Source: Imperialibacter sp. EC-SDR9
GTDB taxonomy: Bacteria > Bacteroidota > Bacteroidia > Cytophagales > Cyclobacteriaceae
Length of the DNA stretch: 64,000 nt
NCBI RefSeq assembly: GCF_902498805.1
Contig: NZ_LR701577.1
Coordinates: forward strand, 62,001-126,000
Reading direction: 5' to 3'
Shown piece by piece: positions 27,307 through 36,485 of this stretch (position 1 is its first letter; each line of letters opens with the position of its first letter). The notes below the pieces were generated by a model. The model searched no databases and was not told the DNA's origin. It saw only the letters and a list, made by a program, of their open reading frames with translations. The translations under genes and the position numbers were made by a program.

Positions 27307-28146
27307 TCAAGCCGTAGTTTCAGCGAATTCGTAAGTAACCGCTCTCTTGCTTGGATCGGCATTGGCAATGTCGAGCATGCCGAAGCCTTTGTGGCAAAAC
27401 TGCCCCAGCCCACAAGTGAAAATAAACTCCTGAACCACCTTAGGCGCATAAAGCACAAAAGGAAAGGTATAGCCTCTTATCTCGTACTTCAAATCCTGGT
27501 CGTACAGAGGGTATATCCTGGCGAACTTCTTTTGGCTTTCCCTGATCTTGTTCAAATAGTCCTCGTCAGGTACTAGCTGAAACTTGCCAATGCCCTCAAT
27601 CTTCTGAGGATCTTCTCCGGCTTGCTCCATCCTTTGAATGGTGGATTCAAAAAGGAGATCCGAGAAGGTGTCTGTTTCTGGTGAAATGAATTTCTTAGCT
27701 TCTGCGTCATACAAAGACGGCTGAAGCACTACTATAGGCGAAATGCAAATATACCTTGAGGCATCAGTTATTTCCGGATGATCCTCCAGCTCCACTGCCT
27801 CTGGCTCTAGCATTAAGTTGCCAATATCTACCTTAGGAAAGGTAAACAACACCCTGAGGAAATAGTCGATAAAAGCCTTGTTATTGCTTGCAACGACAAG
27901 CGTAACTCTCCGGCTGTAAAAATGCAAACCTTGCCTGCTTATCTTTGTCTGTCCCTTAAGGCCGCTGAAATTGTAAAAAGGGTAGTCAATAAACTCCTTC
28001 TGACCTCCTTTTACGAGCATTCCCTTAATAAGCTGAGCTAAAAGATACTGGTGATGGAAAGGAACAAACCCTCCCTTATTTTTAACTTGAAAAACGATAC
28101 GTACCCTCAATAGCGTAAAAATTATATAGAAAATAGGCCTGAACAA
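27307..28146 (-). CDS. Orphan Cas6-like endoribonuclease
   Basis: The 279-residue product has the Cas6 layout. The N-terminus RVRIVFQV...VPFHHQYLLAQLI matches the first RAMP-fold strand and helix, with His31/His32 at the usual place of a catalytic or RNA-binding histidine. The C-terminal end has the glycine-rich loop CGLGQFCHKGFG (about 245-256) that is diagnostic for Cas6. Cas6 cuts CRISPR precursor RNA, but no cas gene or repeat array is present here. A TTG at 28110 would give MRVRIVFQV and fits the family start better than the ATG at 28146. It follows ychF by 88 bases on the same strand. Possibly it processes other RNAs. Confidence 0.75.
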   Translation of the reverse strand: MFRPIFYIIFTLLRVRIVFQVKNKGGFVPFHHQYLLAQLIKGMLVKGGQKEFIDYPFYNFSGLKGQTKISRQGLHFYSRRVTLVVASNNKAFIDYFLRVLFTFPKVDIGNLMLEPEAVELEDHPEITDASRYICISPIVVLQPSLYDAEAKKFISPETDTFSDLLFESTIQRMEQAGEDPQKIEGIGKFQLVPDEDYLNKIRESQKKFARIYPLYDQDLKYEIRGYTFPFVLYAPKVVQEFIFTCGLGQFCHKGFGMLDIANADPSKRAVTYEFAETTA

Positions 28147-28234
28147 TCAAACTCTATTTTCCTAGTACTTAAAATGTTCATGAGAAAAACAATAAATTCA
28201 AAAAATTGTTCATCCCGGGGCATAAAAGAGCTGG

Positions 28235-29332
28235 TTAAACATTAAATCTGAAGTGCATGATATCGCCATCCTGCACTTCGTATTCTTTGCCCTCAATATA
28301 AATCTTACCGGCCTCTTTACAAGCATTTTCGGAGCCATATTTCTCGTAGTCGGCCAATTTTATTACCTCCGCCCTGATAAATCCACGCTCGAAGTCGGTA
28401 TGGATAACCCCAGCTGCTTTTGGCGCCTTCCAACCTTTTTCTATTGTCCAGGCCCTTACTTCCTTCACTCCTGCTGTAAAGTACGTAATCAGGTCAAGTA
28501 TATTGTACGAGGCCTTGATAAGTCTATTCAATCCCGAATCTTTCAGGCCGTACTCTTCTAGAAAGAGTGCCCTTTCATCCAGGTCTTCTAATTCTGCAAT
28601 CTGCGACTCAATAGCCGCACAAAGGATGACCACTTCGGCGTTTTCTTCTGCCACGGATGCCTTTAATTTCTCCACCCATTGGTTGCCCGCTGGCAGCGAT
28701 CCCTCATCTACATTGGCTACATAAATAACCGGCTTTATGGTGAGTAGCTGCAAATCTGCCACTGCTTCTTTCCCAGCGTCAGTCGTATCAAGCACTCTGG
28801 CATTCTTGCCAGACTCCAAATGCTTCTTATAAGCCTGCACATATCCCAGCTCGGTCCGGGCCTTTGCATCACCCGACTTCGCTATCTTCTCAAGCCGCTG
28901 AATTTTTTTATCTACGGACTCCAGGTCTTTCAACTGAAGCTCGGTGTCAATCACTTCTTTGTCTTCCACGGGGTTTACCGTTCCCGACACGTGCACTATG
29001 TTATCGTCTTCGAAGCACCTTACCACGTGAATAACGGCATCTACTTCCCGGATGTTCCCAAGGAATTTATTGCCCAGCCCTTCTCCTTTGCTGGCACCTT
29101 TCACGAGGCCCGCAATGTCCACAAATTCGATAAAAGTCGGAATGATTTTTTCGGGATGAACCAACTTCTCCAGCACCTGTAGTCTTTCGTCAGGCACAGT
29201 GATAACGCCCACATTAGGCTCAATTGTACAAAACGGGTAATTGGCCGCTTCGGCCTTAGCATTCGAAAGAGCATTAAACAGTGTTGACTTGCCTACATTG
29301 GGCAGTCCCACAATCCCACATTGCAATCCCAT
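28235..29332 (-). CDS. ychF: Redox-regulated ATPase YchF (Obg-like)
   Basis: The 365-residue protein is a translation-associated P-loop NTPase. It shows G1 GLPNVGKST, the switch region and G3 [19 protein letters not shown], the altered G4 NVDE seen in ATP-preferring YchF, and a C-terminal TGS domain ending [10 protein letters not shown]. It binds ribosomes. It lies 16 bases after the AI-2E-family permease gene, so the two are probably co-transcribed, with the Cas6-like gene further down. Confidence 0.95.
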   Translation of the reverse strand: MGLQCGIVGLPNVGKSTLFNALSNAKAEAANYPFCTIEPNVGVITVPDERLQVLEKLVHPEKIIPTFIEFVDIAGLVKGASKGEGLGNKFLGNIREVDAVIHVVRCFEDDNIVHVSGTVNPVEDKEVIDTELQLKDLESVDKKIQRLEKIAKSGDAKARTELGYVQAYKKHLESGKNARVLDTTDAGKEAVADLQLLTIKPVIYVANVDEGSLPAGNQWVEKLKASVAEENAEVVILCAAIESQIAELEDLDERALFLEEYGLKDSGLNRLIKASYNILDLITYFTAGVKEVRAWTIEKGWKAPKAAGVIHTDFERGFIRAEVIKLADYEKYGSENACKEAGKIYIEGKEYEVQDGDIMHFRFNV

Positions 29333-29348
29333 GAAATATGATCAATTG

Positions 29349-30437
29349 TTACTTTTTGAATATTTGATACCCCTTAAAGCCAGCATAAACCTCAATTGTA
29401 GACACTCTTAAGATTGTGTACGTAGGGATGGCTGCTATCATTCCGGGGATACCTGCAATTGTTGCGCCGGCAAAGATAATAACAAATATTTCTAATGGAT
29501 GGGCTTTTACGCTTTTTGAGAAAATGAGGGGCTGCAACAATATGTTGTCGGCAGCTTGCACAATACCAAACACAGACAGAATCTTCACTACAACAATCAA
29601 AAGATCCTGAGAGAGGCTAATATCTCCATTAGTTGAAATGCCCACGACTATACCAAAACTGGCGCCAAGCATTGGCCCGAGGTAGGGAATAAGGTTCGCT
29701 ACTGCTGCGAATACTGCTATTGTTAAAGCATATTTCACACCCAGTATTGACAAGCCCAAAGACGCAATGCTGAAGATAGAGGCCATCTGGAAAAGCAGCC
29801 CAATCAAATAGTTGCTCAGAAGTTTTTCAATCTTAAACATCGCTGCTATAAACACCTCAAAATATTGGTTAGGTATCAGCGCAATGATTTGCCTTCTTAA
29901 AATCCCGTTCTCCAGCAAAAGAAAGAAGGTAATGAACGATACAGCCAGGAAACCAACCAAAAGCCCCCCGGTCACCGATATCAGGTTATTCAACAGGAGC
30001 GTAAAGTCAACCTCCGAGAGCAATCCAAAAAGACTCTCTCTGATCGACTCAAAAAGAAAGCCCTCCTCCTGAATTGTCAGCTTGTTCTCAATAAGAAATT
30101 GTTCTATACTATTAAAAGGCTGACTGACTGATGTAAGTACGGAGTCGTAGCTTATTTGCGAAAGCACCTTCACCTGTTCGCTGAAAAGCGGGATAAACAG
30201 CATCACAAAGAGCGTTACCACCACGATAACTATAGAAAATGAGAAAATGATGGCAATTGGCCTTGGAATTCTGTTGTTGAGAACGTGGATCTGATGAATG
30301 GTATTGGTTAGTGGCCTGAGCAAAGTGGCTAATACCAATGAGAAGATCAGATAAATAAATATGTTGGAGAAGTACCAGCTAATAAACACCAGAAAAACCA
30401 GCATCAAAAGCAGGTAGAGCAGCATTCGTCTAACCAT
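29349..30437 (-). CDS. AI-2E family membrane transporter (PerM-like)
   Basis: The 362-residue protein has the layout of the AI-2E/PerM family: paired helices at the N-terminus (about 5-40), a helix near 62-84, a soluble stretch of about 60 residues, and then four to five helices containing the family blocks NLIPYLGPMLGA (about residue 245-256) and a Pro/Gly-rich segment near the end (GATIAGIPGMIAAIP). Members export small molecules or act as sodium/proton antiporters; the substrate cannot be told. A terminator of the upstream gene ends 12 bases before its start, so it needs its own promoter. Confidence 0.88.
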   Translation of the reverse strand: MVRRMLLYLLLMLVFLVFISWYFSNIFIYLIFSLVLATLLRPLTNTIHQIHVLNNRIPRPIAIIFSFSIVIVVVTLFVMLFIPLFSEQVKVLSQISYDSVLTSVSQPFNSIEQFLIENKLTIQEEGFLFESIRESLFGLLSEVDFTLLLNNLISVTGGLLVGFLAVSFITFFLLLENGILRRQIIALIPNQYFEVFIAAMFKIEKLLSNYLIGLLFQMASIFSIASLGLSILGVKYALTIAVFAAVANLIPYLGPMLGASFGIVVGISTNGDISLSQDLLIVVVKILSVFGIVQAADNILLQPLIFSKSVKAHPLEIFVIIFAGATIAGIPGMIAAIPTYTILRVSTIEVYAGFKGYQIFKK

Positions 30438-30448
30438 GTGCCTAAAGT

Positions 30449-30479
30449 AAAAAAAGAAAGCCCTTGTATACCAAGGGCT
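30449..30479 (-). terminator. Terminator of the DUF3276 gene
   Basis: On the minus strand AGCCCTTG / CAAGGGCT forms an 8-bp stem with a five-base loop, followed by a T-rich tract (30458-30449). It lies 27 bases past the DUF3276 stop. Confidence 0.75.
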
Positions 30480-30505
30480 CGCAAAATATTGTTTGAAGAA
30501 TCAGA

Positions 30506-30853
30506 TCAATCCCACTTCAACTCTGTATCATCTTCAGAAACATCTTCGTCGCCCCCGGCCTCCATTTTCACCTCGAACTGTGAAAAATCAACGCCAGGCA
30601 GAAGTTCCGTTTTTACGTGATTAACTGAGTCATTCAACGCATCAATAAACTTATCGAAGTCTTCCTTGTACAGAAATATCTTGTGCTTTTCGTAGAAAAA
30701 CCCATCCTCCTTAAATTTCCTTTTACTTTCTGTAATAGTCAGGTAATAGTCGTTGGATTTTGTGGCTTTGATGTCGAAGAAATAGGTTCGCTTACCTGCC
30801 CTTACTTTCTCAGAATACACTTCACCTCTGCTTTTATCCTTATTCTCTTCCAC
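30506..30853 (-). CDS. PUR-like single-strand nucleic-acid-binding protein (DUF3276)
   Basis: The 115-residue protein fits the DUF3276 family of Bacteroidota, a single PUR-alpha-type repeat. It has the start GEVYSEKVRAGKRTYFFDIK, the YYLTITESKR strand, FLYKEDFDKFIDALN helix and an acidic tail (GGDEDVSEDDTELKWD). PUR repeats dimerise and bind single-stranded DNA or RNA. It is a single gene with its own terminator; a TATTTTTG box (30883-30876) may be its -7 element. Confidence 0.85.
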   Translation of the reverse strand: MEENKDKSRGEVYSEKVRAGKRTYFFDIKATKSNDYYLTITESKRKFKEDGFFYEKHKIFLYKEDFDKFIDALNDSVNHVKTELLPGVDFSQFEVKMEAGGDEDVSEDDTELKWD

Positions 30854-31094
30854 TTGATTCCGGTTTAGGTTTGGTCAAAAATAAAAGTTTATCGGAAATA
30901 CCCGATTATTTGTTGAATACAATCGTTCAAAATAGAAAATACGCAAAACACTCACCAGGATCATTCAGCCTCTTTGCAATAATGGGAATGAGTAACCCAA
31001 ACAATATTTGTTGGTTATCCGAAAAATAACAAGTTAATTCATGACAATCAATAATTAGAGACATTCACTTAGTCAATGTTATTAATTAATTCAA

Positions 31095-32000
31095 ATGAAG
31101 GTTGATTTCAGCAAGGTAAAGGAATATGGGGGGCTAGAATTTTTAGCCAGGCAAATGGTGGAAGGATTCATCACTGGAATGCACAAATCACCCTACCACG
31201 GCTTCTCAGTTGAGTTTGCTGAGCACCGACTGTATAATACTGGAGAAAGCACCCGACATATCGACTGGAAGGTGTTCGCCAGAACGGACAGGATATACAC
31301 CAAGCGTTTTGAAGAAGAGACCAACCTGCGCTGCTACATCGTGTTGGATCATTCCTCGTCCATGTATTATCCCGAAAAAACACACGGCAAAATTAAGTTT
31401 TCCGCTCTGGCTGCGGCGGCTTTGGCTTATTTGCTGCACAAACAACGTGATGCCGTCGGTCTTTTCACCTTTGCAGAAGAAATTGAGCTTCAAACACAGG
31501 TAAAATCTACGTCCAGCCATATCCAAAAGCTTTTCATTTTGCTCAATGACCTGCTGGAAAGCACTCCTACTCTCAAAAAAACCAACGTTGCTGAAGTGCT
31601 GCATCAGGTGGCAGAAAAAATCCATAAACGTTCACTCGTGATCATTTTTAGTGACATGTTTCAAAACTACGCTGACCACGAGCAAATATTTTCAGCATTG
31701 CAACATCTGAAACACAATCGCCACGAAGTGTTGATGTTTCATGTTACCGACAAGTCAACTGAAATTGATTTCTCTTTCGAGGATCGGCCCTATGAGTTTA
31801 TGGACCTGGAAGGTGGTGAAAAAATCAAGCTGACGCCATCACAGGTAAAAGAGTCGTACCATAAGGCCGTGGCAGAGTTTGCCAGCACCCTCAAGCTAAG
31901 ATGCGGTCAGCTAAAAATAGACCTGGTTGAAGCCGACATTCAGGATGATATCAACAAAATATTAACGGGCTACCTTATCAAAAGGACAAAGCTTAATTAA
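31095..32000 (+). CDS. DUF58 / von Willebrand-A-like protein
   Basis: The 301-residue cytoplasmic protein belongs to the DUF58 family. It shows FITGMHKSPYHGFSVEFAEHR, the diagnostic YNTGESTRHIDWKVFARTDR, and a MIDAS-like DHSSSMYY that could bind a divalent metal as in von Willebrand A domains. DUF58 proteins usually accompany MoxR AAA+ ATPases in chaperone or stress systems. No moxR gene is adjacent here. It is flanked by a 240-base upstream gap with no recognisable gene and a terminator downstream. Confidence 0.85.
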   Translation: MKVDFSKVKEYGGLEFLARQMVEGFITGMHKSPYHGFSVEFAEHRLYNTGESTRHIDWKVFARTDRIYTKRFEEETNLRCYIVLDHSSSMYYPEKTHGKIKFSALAAAALAYLLHKQRDAVGLFTFAEEIELQTQVKSTSSHIQKLFILLNDLLESTPTLKKTNVAEVLHQVAEKIHKRSLVIIFSDMFQNYADHEQIFSALQHLKHNRHEVLMFHVTDKSTEIDFSFEDRPYEFMDLEGGEKIKLTPSQVKESYHKAVAEFASTLKLRCGQLKIDLVEADIQDDINKILTGYLIKRTKLN

Positions 32001-32022
32001 AACGGTTCGAAACAACATAAAA

Positions 32023-32042
32023 AAAGCGGCAAAAGCCGCTTT
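32023..32042. terminator. Bidirectional terminator between the DUF58 and ferredoxin genes
   Basis: Stem AAAGCGGC / GCCGCTTT with an AAAA loop, 22 bases after the DUF58 stop and 20 bases beyond the ferredoxin stop on the other strand. Confidence 0.7.
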
Positions 32043-32062
32043 CATTCCTATATATTCGAATG

Positions 32063-32410
32063 CTATTCGTCGTGTAGCCAGGTCTTCTTGGTGGTGAGTT
32101 CTTCCACTGTTTCTCTGTAGTCAGGATCGTCCACACAACAGTCTACAGGACATACCGCTGCGCATTGAGGTTCTTCGTGAAACCCGGTGCACTCCGTACA
32201 CTTTTGAGACACTATATAATAGAACTCATCAGAAAATGGCTGTTGAGCCTCATTGCCGTCTACCACGGTTCCATCTTCAAGCTCAACCTGAGTGAGTTTG
32301 GTTCCACCAGCCCAAGTCCACTCCACACCGCCCTCATAGATAGCAGTATTGGGGCATTCTGGCTCGCATGCACCACAGTTGATACACTCATCGGTGATCA
32401 TTATTGCCAT
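32063..32410 (-). CDS. 4Fe-4S dicluster ferredoxin
   Basis: The 115-residue protein has two cluster-binding cysteine groups, [12 protein letters not shown] near the N-terminus and [22 protein letters not shown] near residue 72. The long spacing inside the second group is typical of Allochromatium-type ferredoxins (YfhL-like). It carries low-potential electrons in the cytoplasm. It is divergent from the acyl-CoA reductase gene with a 101-base gap that probably holds both promoters, so it may be the electron donor or share its regulation. Confidence 0.9.
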   Translation of the reverse strand: MAIMITDECINCGACEPECPNTAIYEGGVEWTWAGGTKLTQVELEDGTVVDGNEAQQPFSDEFYYIVSQKCTECTGFHEEPQCAAVCPVDCCVDDPDYRETVEELTTKKTWLHDE

Positions 32411-32511
32411 ATTGATACTTAATTTTTGATTCTACAATTACCTTTACCAAACAAAAGTAGAAATGGAATGTTTGAGTTCCAATTTATTTTTGCTTTGCAA
32501 AATAAACGAAA

Positions 32512-33522
32512 ATGAAGTTAGAGGAAAGAATAAATGCAATAGCCGCTCTTGGCGACTACTTAAAAGAGCTGGACGAGACATCGAAAAACGACCTGTTTCT
32601 GCGTGCTGCCAACGAGAACCCTTGGTTCACGCAAGAGAGCCTTCACCTGGCCTGGCAAGGCATCCTCAATTTTCTAACAAAGGAAAAACTAACCCAGTGG
32701 ACGTCTTCCTATTCATTTGCGGAAAACAAGCAAAAAAAAGTGGGGCTCGTAATGGCGGGCAACATTCCCATGGTGGGCTTTCACGATCTTCTCTCCGTTA
32801 TCGTTGCCGGGCACAAGGCGTTGGTAAAAACCAGCTCACAGGACAGTGCCCTCATTCAGTTTATTATTAATTCGCTTAACGAGATACAACCAGAACTGGG
32901 TGGGCGAGTAGCTGTGGTAGACAGGCTCAACGACATGGAAGCCGTTATAGCCACCGGTAGCGACAATTCGTCCCGCTATTTCGACTACTACTTTTCCAAG
33001 GTACCCAACATTATCAGAAAAAACAGAAGCTCTTGTGCGATCATTTCAGGTGAAGAATCTCCGGAGGAGTTGCTGGCACTTGGCGACGATCTGTTCAGCT
33101 ATTTTGGCCTTGGTTGCAGAAATGTATCGAAGCTTTATGTACCCAAAAGCTATGCATTGCCCACCCTGCTCGACGCCATTCAGCCTTTCAATCAGCTACT
33201 GGAACACCATAAGTACCGAAACAACTACGATTACCACAAGTCCATTATGCTCGTGAATGGAGAACCCCACCTTGACTCTGGATTCTCCCTTTTCCGGGAA
33301 AGTACTGACCTTGTTTCTCCGGTCTCGGTGGTGTATTACGAATTCTATGAAGACGAAGCTGCCTTGTCACAAAAACTAGTGGCTAATGAGCAAAAGATTC
33401 AGGCAATCGCTTCACGAAGAGGTCAGTATCCCAGGTCGCTTCCTTTCGGAACACTTCAAAAACCTGAGCTGTGGGACTATGCCGACGGCGTAGATACGCT
33501 TAAGTTTCTTTCCGGGTTATAA
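32512..33522 (+). CDS. LuxC-like acyl-CoA reductase
   Basis: The 336-residue protein matches the acyl-CoA reductase (LuxC) family. It shows the NAD(P)-binding VGLVMAGNIPMVGFHD, KTSSQDS, the nucleotide-fold block IATGSDNSSRYFDYYF and YFGLGCRNVSKLYVP with the likely catalytic cysteine. It is shorter than the roughly 480-residue LuxC of luminous bacteria, but this short form is common in Bacteroidota. The reaction is reduction of a fatty acyl group to an aldehyde. No luciferase genes are near. The start at 32512 follows a TATTTTTG box by about 19 bases. Confidence 0.85.
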   Translation: MKLEERINAIAALGDYLKELDETSKNDLFLRAANENPWFTQESLHLAWQGILNFLTKEKLTQWTSSYSFAENKQKKVGLVMAGNIPMVGFHDLLSVIVAGHKALVKTSSQDSALIQFIINSLNEIQPELGGRVAVVDRLNDMEAVIATGSDNSSRYFDYYFSKVPNIIRKNRSSCAIISGEESPEELLALGDDLFSYFGLGCRNVSKLYVPKSYALPTLLDAIQPFNQLLEHHKYRNNYDYHKSIMLVNGEPHLDSGFSLFRESTDLVSPVSVVYYEFYEDEAALSQKLVANEQKIQAIASRRGQYPRSLPFGTLQKPELWDYADGVDTLKFLSGL

Positions 33523-33653
33523 CGAGCTAGACAATGGGGGCACAAGAGTGAACTTTTATCCGGAACTACTACTTGTGATAAAAGGAAAGAGCAATAATTT
33601 TTATAAATCGTGCCATTGCCCATAGTTCCGTTTCTTTTACACACTAATTCAAT

Positions 33654-33661
33654 TAAATTTG
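33654..33661 (+). promoter_or_regulatory. -7 box of the aconitase gene
   Basis: TAAATTTG matches the Bacteroidota -7 consensus 26 bases before the acnA ATG. The -33 region only has TTC/TTT triplets. Confidence 0.4.
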
Positions 33662-33687
33662 ATTTTTAAGATATAAACCACAGAAAA

Positions 33688-36426
33688 ATGAGTAAAGATT
33701 TCTTTGGAATAGAGAAAGAGCTAAAAACACCTCTAGGCACACACAAATATTATAATTTGAGGGACTTGAGCAAGAAGGACGCTAGAGTGGCGAAACTGCC
33801 TTACTCTATCCGTATTTTGCTTGAAAATGCCATCCGTAACTACGACGCATTTGCTGTTACAGAGCAGCACCTTGAAACGCTTCTGAATTGGAAACAAACT
33901 CAGGGCAAAAAGGAAATTCCTTATACACCTGCGAGAGTATTAATGCAGGACTTCACCGGCGTTCCGGCTGTAGTCGATATTGCATCTATCAGAGCGGAAG
34001 TAGCCCGCAAAGGCAAAGACATTAGTAAAACCAACCCGCTTGTGCCAGCCGCTATGGTCATTGACCACTCAGTAATGGTAGAATATTTTGGCACACAACT
34101 GTCCTACGGCAAGAACGTAGACCTGGAGTACTCAAGAAACTCCGAAAGATATAAGCTCCTTAAGTGGAGCCAAAAAGCCTTCGATAACTTCACCGTTGTA
34201 CCTCCCGGGATGGGCATTTGCCATCAGGTGAACCTGGAGTATCTGGCAAGTGGTGTGATAGAAAGAGACGGCTATCTTTTCCCCGACACACTGGTAGGCA
34301 CCGACTCCCATACACCAATGGTGAACGGTATTGGCGTACTTGGTTGGGGTGTGGGTGGTATTGAGGCTGAAGCTGCCATGCTTGGCCAGCCAATTTACAT
34401 GACCCTTCCTGAAGTAATCGGCTTGAAGATCAGCGGCAAAATGAAGGAAGGCATCACTGCAACAGACCTTGTGCTGACAGTGACTCGCTTGCTTCGTGAC
34501 TATGGGGTAGTGGAAAAAATCGTTGAGGTATTCGGCCCAGGTCTTGCCAACCTTACTGTCCCCGACAGGGCTACTATCTCCAATATGTCTCCTGAGTTCG
34601 GCTGTACGGATACGCACTGGCCGGTAGACGACCAGACATTGGCGTACCTGACCAGAACCAACAGGCCTGCCAACCATGTGAGCATGGTGGAAGCCTATTG
34701 CAAAGAAAACATGCTTTGGAGAGATAACTCCGAGCAAATTGAATACACCGACGTAATCGAGCTGGATCTTGGCAGCATCGAGCCAACTATCTCTGGCCCG
34801 AAACGTCCTCAGGATAAGATATTCCTGAAAGAAGCAAAAGAAAAGGTTATTGGTGTGCTCAAAGACGTTCACAAGCGTGACTACGTGGCACCGGATCTTC
34901 GAAATGGAAGCTCATGGCTTTCTGATGGAGGGGCTGTAGCCACTGAAACTAAAACCGGTACCGGACTTCGCTCGGTAAAGATGAAATCTGGCTCAATGAC
35001 TTACGAGCTCAGCGACGCTTCAGTAGTTATTGCAGCCATTACTTCTTGTACCAACACTTCGAACCCAAGCGTAATGATTGGGGCCGGGCTTGTAGCTCAG
35101 AAGGCGGTAGAAAAAGGCCTGGACGTTAAGCCATGGGTAAAAACCTCCCTTGCCCCCGGCTCAAGGGTTGTAACGGAATACCTGAAAAAAGCGGAGCTAC
35201 TCCCCTATCTGGAAGCCCTCAAGTTTCACGTAGTAGGTTACGGCTGCACCACTTGTATTGGTAACTCAGGCGATATGCCTCCTGCTATCCAAAAGGCCGT
35301 GATCGACAATGACCTGGTGGTAGCTTCAGTGCTTTCCGGCAACAGAAACTTTGAAGCCCGCATCCACCCGAACATCAAAATGAACTTCCTGGCATCACCC
35401 ATGCTGGTCGTTGCATTTGCCATTGCTGGACGAGTCGATTTTGACATGAACAACGAACCACTGGGGCTTGACCCGAATGGTGAGCCTGTTTTCCTGAAGG
35501 ACATTTGGCCGTCTCAGGCTGAGATCAATGAGATGATGGAAAAAGTGGTTACTCCTGAGGACTACAAGAAAACCTATGACACCGTATTTGACGGTGACGA
35601 GGCCTGGCAAAAACTGGATGCGCCCACAGGCAATCTTTACAAGTGGGACGAGACGTCGACATATATTCAGGAAGCGCCTTTCTTCAAAAACATTTCGGCA
35701 GATGTGCCTGAGCCAACCAATATCAAAGGTGCCAAGGTGTTGCTTCAACTGGGCGACATGGTCACGACTGACCACATCTCTCCTGCTGGTAAATTTCAGC
35801 CGGAGCACCCTGCTGGCCAATATCTTGTCAACAATGGTGTTGAGAAGCCTGATTTTAACTCTTACGGCTCACGTCGTGGCAACCATGAGGTGATGATGCG
35901 GGGAACTTTTGCCAACGTCAGAATCAAAAATAAACTAGCCAGCAAAGAAGGTGGATGGACAAAATACCATCCAACCGGCGAGGAAATGTACGTGTTTGAT
36001 GCCTCCATGAAATATCAGGAAACAGGTACGCCGTTGGTGGTGATCGGTGGTAAGGAATATGGATCAGGATCCTCCAGAGACTGGGCTGCAAAAGGAACGA
36101 CCTTACTTGGCGTAAAAGCGGTTATCGTGGAAAGCTTCGAGCGTATCCACCGGTCGAACCTCGTTGGAATGGGCGTTCTTCCTTTGGTATTTGCCAACGG
36201 GCAAACGCAAGACACCCTGGGGCTGAAAGGAGATGAGTCTTACGACATCCTTGGCCTTGAAAAGGATTTGACTCCCAACAAGGTGGTGGACGTAGTAGCA
36301 ACGAGGCCGGATGGTTCGAAGATAGAGTTTAAAGCAGAACTAAGACTGGACTCTAATGTCGATATCGCCTATTGGAAAAATGGTGGTATTTTGAACTATG
36401 TACTAAGAAATTTCCTTAGGGATTAA
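33688..36426 (+). CDS. acnA: Aconitate hydratase AcnA
   Basis: The 912-residue protein interconverts citrate and isocitrate in the TCA cycle. It is of the AcnA/IRP1 type: QDFTGVPAVVDIA, GTDSHTPMVNGIGVLGWGVGG, the cluster cysteines in SCTNTSNPSVM and YGCTTCIGNSG, and the substrate-binding C-terminal domain with QLGDMVTTDHISPAG and GKEYGSGSSRDWAAKG. The [4Fe-4S] cluster would be supplied by the suf system at 41-47 kb. It is a single gene closed by a strong terminator. Confidence 0.97.
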   Translation: MSKDFFGIEKELKTPLGTHKYYNLRDLSKKDARVAKLPYSIRILLENAIRNYDAFAVTEQHLETLLNWKQTQGKKEIPYTPARVLMQDFTGVPAVVDIASIRAEVARKGKDISKTNPLVPAAMVIDHSVMVEYFGTQLSYGKNVDLEYSRNSERYKLLKWSQKAFDNFTVVPPGMGICHQVNLEYLASGVIERDGYLFPDTLVGTDSHTPMVNGIGVLGWGVGGIEAEAAMLGQPIYMTLPEVIGLKISGKMKEGITATDLVLTVTRLLRDYGVVEKIVEVFGPGLANLTVPDRATISNMSPEFGCTDTHWPVDDQTLAYLTRTNRPANHVSMVEAYCKENMLWRDNSEQIEYTDVIELDLGSIEPTISGPKRPQDKIFLKEAKEKVIGVLKDVHKRDYVAPDLRNGSSWLSDGGAVATETKTGTGLRSVKMKSGSMTYELSDASVVIAAITSCTNTSNPSVMIGAGLVAQKAVEKGLDVKPWVKTSLAPGSRVVTEYLKKAELLPYLEALKFHVVGYGCTTCIGNSGDMPPAIQKAVIDNDLVVASVLSGNRNFEARIHPNIKMNFLASPMLVVAFAIAGRVDFDMNNEPLGLDPNGEPVFLKDIWPSQAEINEMMEKVVTPEDYKKTYDTVFDGDEAWQKLDAPTGNLYKWDETSTYIQEAPFFKNISADVPEPTNIKGAKVLLQLGDMVTTDHISPAGKFQPEHPAGQYLVNNGVEKPDFNSYGSRRGNHEVMMRGTFANVRIKNKLASKEGGWTKYHPTGEEMYVFDASMKYQETGTPLVVIGGKEYGSGSSRDWAAKGTTLLGVKAVIVESFERIHRSNLVGMGVLPLVFANGQTQDTLGLKGDESYDILGLEKDLTPNKVVDVVATRPDGSKIEFKAELRLDSNVDIAYWKNGGILNYVLRNFLRD

Positions 36427-36458
36427 GGATTACGAATTTCAACATTAGTTTTAGCATG

Positions 36459-36485
36459 AAGCCGGGCTTATAGTCCGGCTTTTTG
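36459..36485. terminator. Terminator shared by acnA and the PaiB-like gene
   Basis: Stem AAGCCGG / CCGGCTT with a 9-base loop and TTTT following on the plus strand. It overlaps the stop codon of the convergent PaiB-like gene. Confidence 0.7.

Noticed and set aside
28140-28212. Inverted repeat TGAACAAT / ATTGTTCA around the start of the Cas6-like gene
   Set aside because: Eight bases spaced by 57 in AT-rich sequence can occur by chance; no other support.
27307-30000. CRISPR array near the Cas6-like gene
   Set aside because: No set of regularly spaced 25-40-base direct repeats is visible in this part or elsewhere in the window.
32512-33522. Bioluminescence operon
   Set aside because: A LuxC-like reductase alone is common in Bacteroidota; luxA, luxB, luxD and luxE are absent.
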